Positions 63,346 through 64,000 of a stretch of 64,000 nucleotides of DNA are shown here, piece by piece; position 1 is the first letter of the stretch; each line of letters opens with the position of its first letter. The DNA is from Rs1 sp029027825 (GTDB lineage: Bacteria > Pseudomonadota > Gammaproteobacteria > Pseudomonadales > Balneatricaceae), in NCBI GenBank assembly GCA_029027825.1, contig CP093399.1, positions 2,108,001 to 2,172,000 on the forward strand, in the 5' to 3' direction. Under the pieces are notes generated by a model. It ran no database searches. It was given only the letters and a program-made list of their open reading frames with translations, and had not been told where the DNA came from. Both the position numbers and the translations under genes were made by a program.

Positions 63346-64000
63346 ATGTCTAACACTAACTCAAATAAATCAAACCACCCAACCACCACTGGCCAATGGA
63401 GCGTCAGCGACAGTAAAAAACTCTATGCTATTCATGAATGGGGGGCTGGCTATTTCGATATATCGAGCAGTGGTGATGTTCAAGTTTGTGTCAATACTAC
63501 AGGCCAAAAGACCGCCGTTTCACTATTGGAAATAGTCGCTGGCATGCAAGAGCGGGGCTTGGAAATGCCAACTGTGCTACGTATTGAAAATTTACTAGAT
63601 CAGAGAATAAAAGAGCTCAACGAAGCCTTTATCCGCGCGATTGCACAAAATAATTACCAGGGAAAGTACCGAGGTGTTTTCCCCATCAAGGTAAATCAGC
63701 AATGCCATGTTATCGAAGAGATAGCCGCTTTCGGCAGCAGTTTCAATCACGGTTTAGAGGCGGGTTCTAAAGCAGAGCTGATCATCGCTCTATCGCAGCT
63801 AAAAGATCACGATAGTTTAATTATTTGCAATGGCTACAAAGATACTGAATTTGTCGATTTAGGCTTATACGCAATCCAGCTGGGAATCCAATGTTTCTTT
63901 GTTCTGGAAACACCTGCCGAATTGCCAATTATCTTAGAGCGTTCTAAGGCACTGGGCATAAAGCCGCTAATCGGCACGCGCATCAAATCGTCGGTGATCG
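63346..64000 (+). CDS. speA: Biosynthetic arginine decarboxylase, 5' part
   Basis: The first 218 codons are in the window; the rest lies past the right edge. The SpeA family is shown by QWSVSDSKKLYAIHEWGAGY, ELNEAFIRAIAQNNYQGKYR and GVFPIKVNQQCHVIEEI, where the Lys binds PLP, then HGLEAGSKAELI. The enzyme converts arginine to agmatine for polyamine synthesis. The N-terminal dozen residues are Asn/Ser/Thr-rich and poorly conserved; ATG at 63346 has no strong ribosome site. Divergent from the E1 operon. Confidence 0.94.
   Translation, partial: MSNTNSNKSNHPTTTGQWSVSDSKKLYAIHEWGAGYFDISSSGDVQVCVNTTGQKTAVSLLEIVAGMQERGLEMPTVLRIENLLDQRIKELNEAFIRAIAQNNYQGKYRGVFPIKVNQQCHVIEEIAAFGSSFNHGLEAGSKAELIIALSQLKDHDSLIICNGYKDTEFVDLGLYAIQLGIQCFFVLETPAELPIILERSKALGIKPLIGTRIKSSVI

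Overview
The window looks like a chromosomal segment from a marine or saline-adapted gammaproteobacterium. The evidence is the gene families: biosynthetic arginine decarboxylase, a TPP-riboswitch thiamine operon with a ThiD-ThiE fusion, a two-subunit bacterioferritin with Bfd, abundant c-di-GMP proteins, a TRAP transporter beside an ectoine-synthase homologue, and giant LapA-like surface proteins. No rRNA, tRNA, CRISPR array or prophage was seen. I cannot name the genus from sequence reading alone.

Layout. (1) 1-10903, minus: a giant Ig-like repeat protein whose C-terminus lies beyond the left edge. It contains 21 tandem domains of exactly 312 bp. (2) 11.1-13.3 kb: an ISL3-family insertion with an 8-bp target duplication and a frameshifted transposase, then a decayed ISNCY-type transposase. 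(3) 13.3-19.0 kb: a LysR regulator divergent from an orphan ectC-like gene, a complete TRAP transporter (dctP, dctQ, dctM) and a glutaminase. This is the most unusual metabolic cluster here. (4) 19.0-19.84 kb: a graveyard holding a metH 3' fragment and copies of two different MITE-like repeats. (5) 19847-36250, minus: a 5467-residue LapA-like adhesin with an N-terminal retention module, a TAAG site matching LapG substrates, dozens of Ig-like domains (including a 3162-bp near-identical tandem block), a Ca-binding segment and a type I secretion C-terminus. (6) 36.7-42.5 kb: trxB, a GGDEF-EAL protein, two bacterioferritin subunits and a divergent bfd with Fur-box-like dyads. (7) 42.6-47.3 kb: a PlsC-like acyltransferase, then a TPP riboswitch and thiO-thiS-thiG-thiDE. 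(8) 47.3-55.0 kb: an RlmI-like methyltransferase, a YciC-like membrane protein, an HPt/HD-GYP protein, hisC, a degenerate GGDEF protein and small conserved genes. (9) 55.6-64 kb: a CHASE-PAS-GGDEF-EAL protein followed by a ferric-type binding protein, a fused E1 alpha-beta dehydrogenase with a FabD-like acyltransferase, and the start of speA.

Working together. The giant adhesin is of the type whose surface retention is controlled by c-di-GMP (LapD/LapG). Four c-di-GMP domain proteins lie within 25 kb of it, but lapD, lapG and the type I exporter are not in the window. The LysR-EctC-TRAP-glutaminase cluster reads like uptake and breakdown of an ectoine-like or cyclic-glutamine-like compound to glutamate; this is inference. 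A 160/209-bp MITE-like repeat with roughly 24-bp terminal inverted repeats occurs at least six times between genes, and a second 169/210-bp family occurs twice, so intergenic space here has been shaped by small non-autonomous elements.
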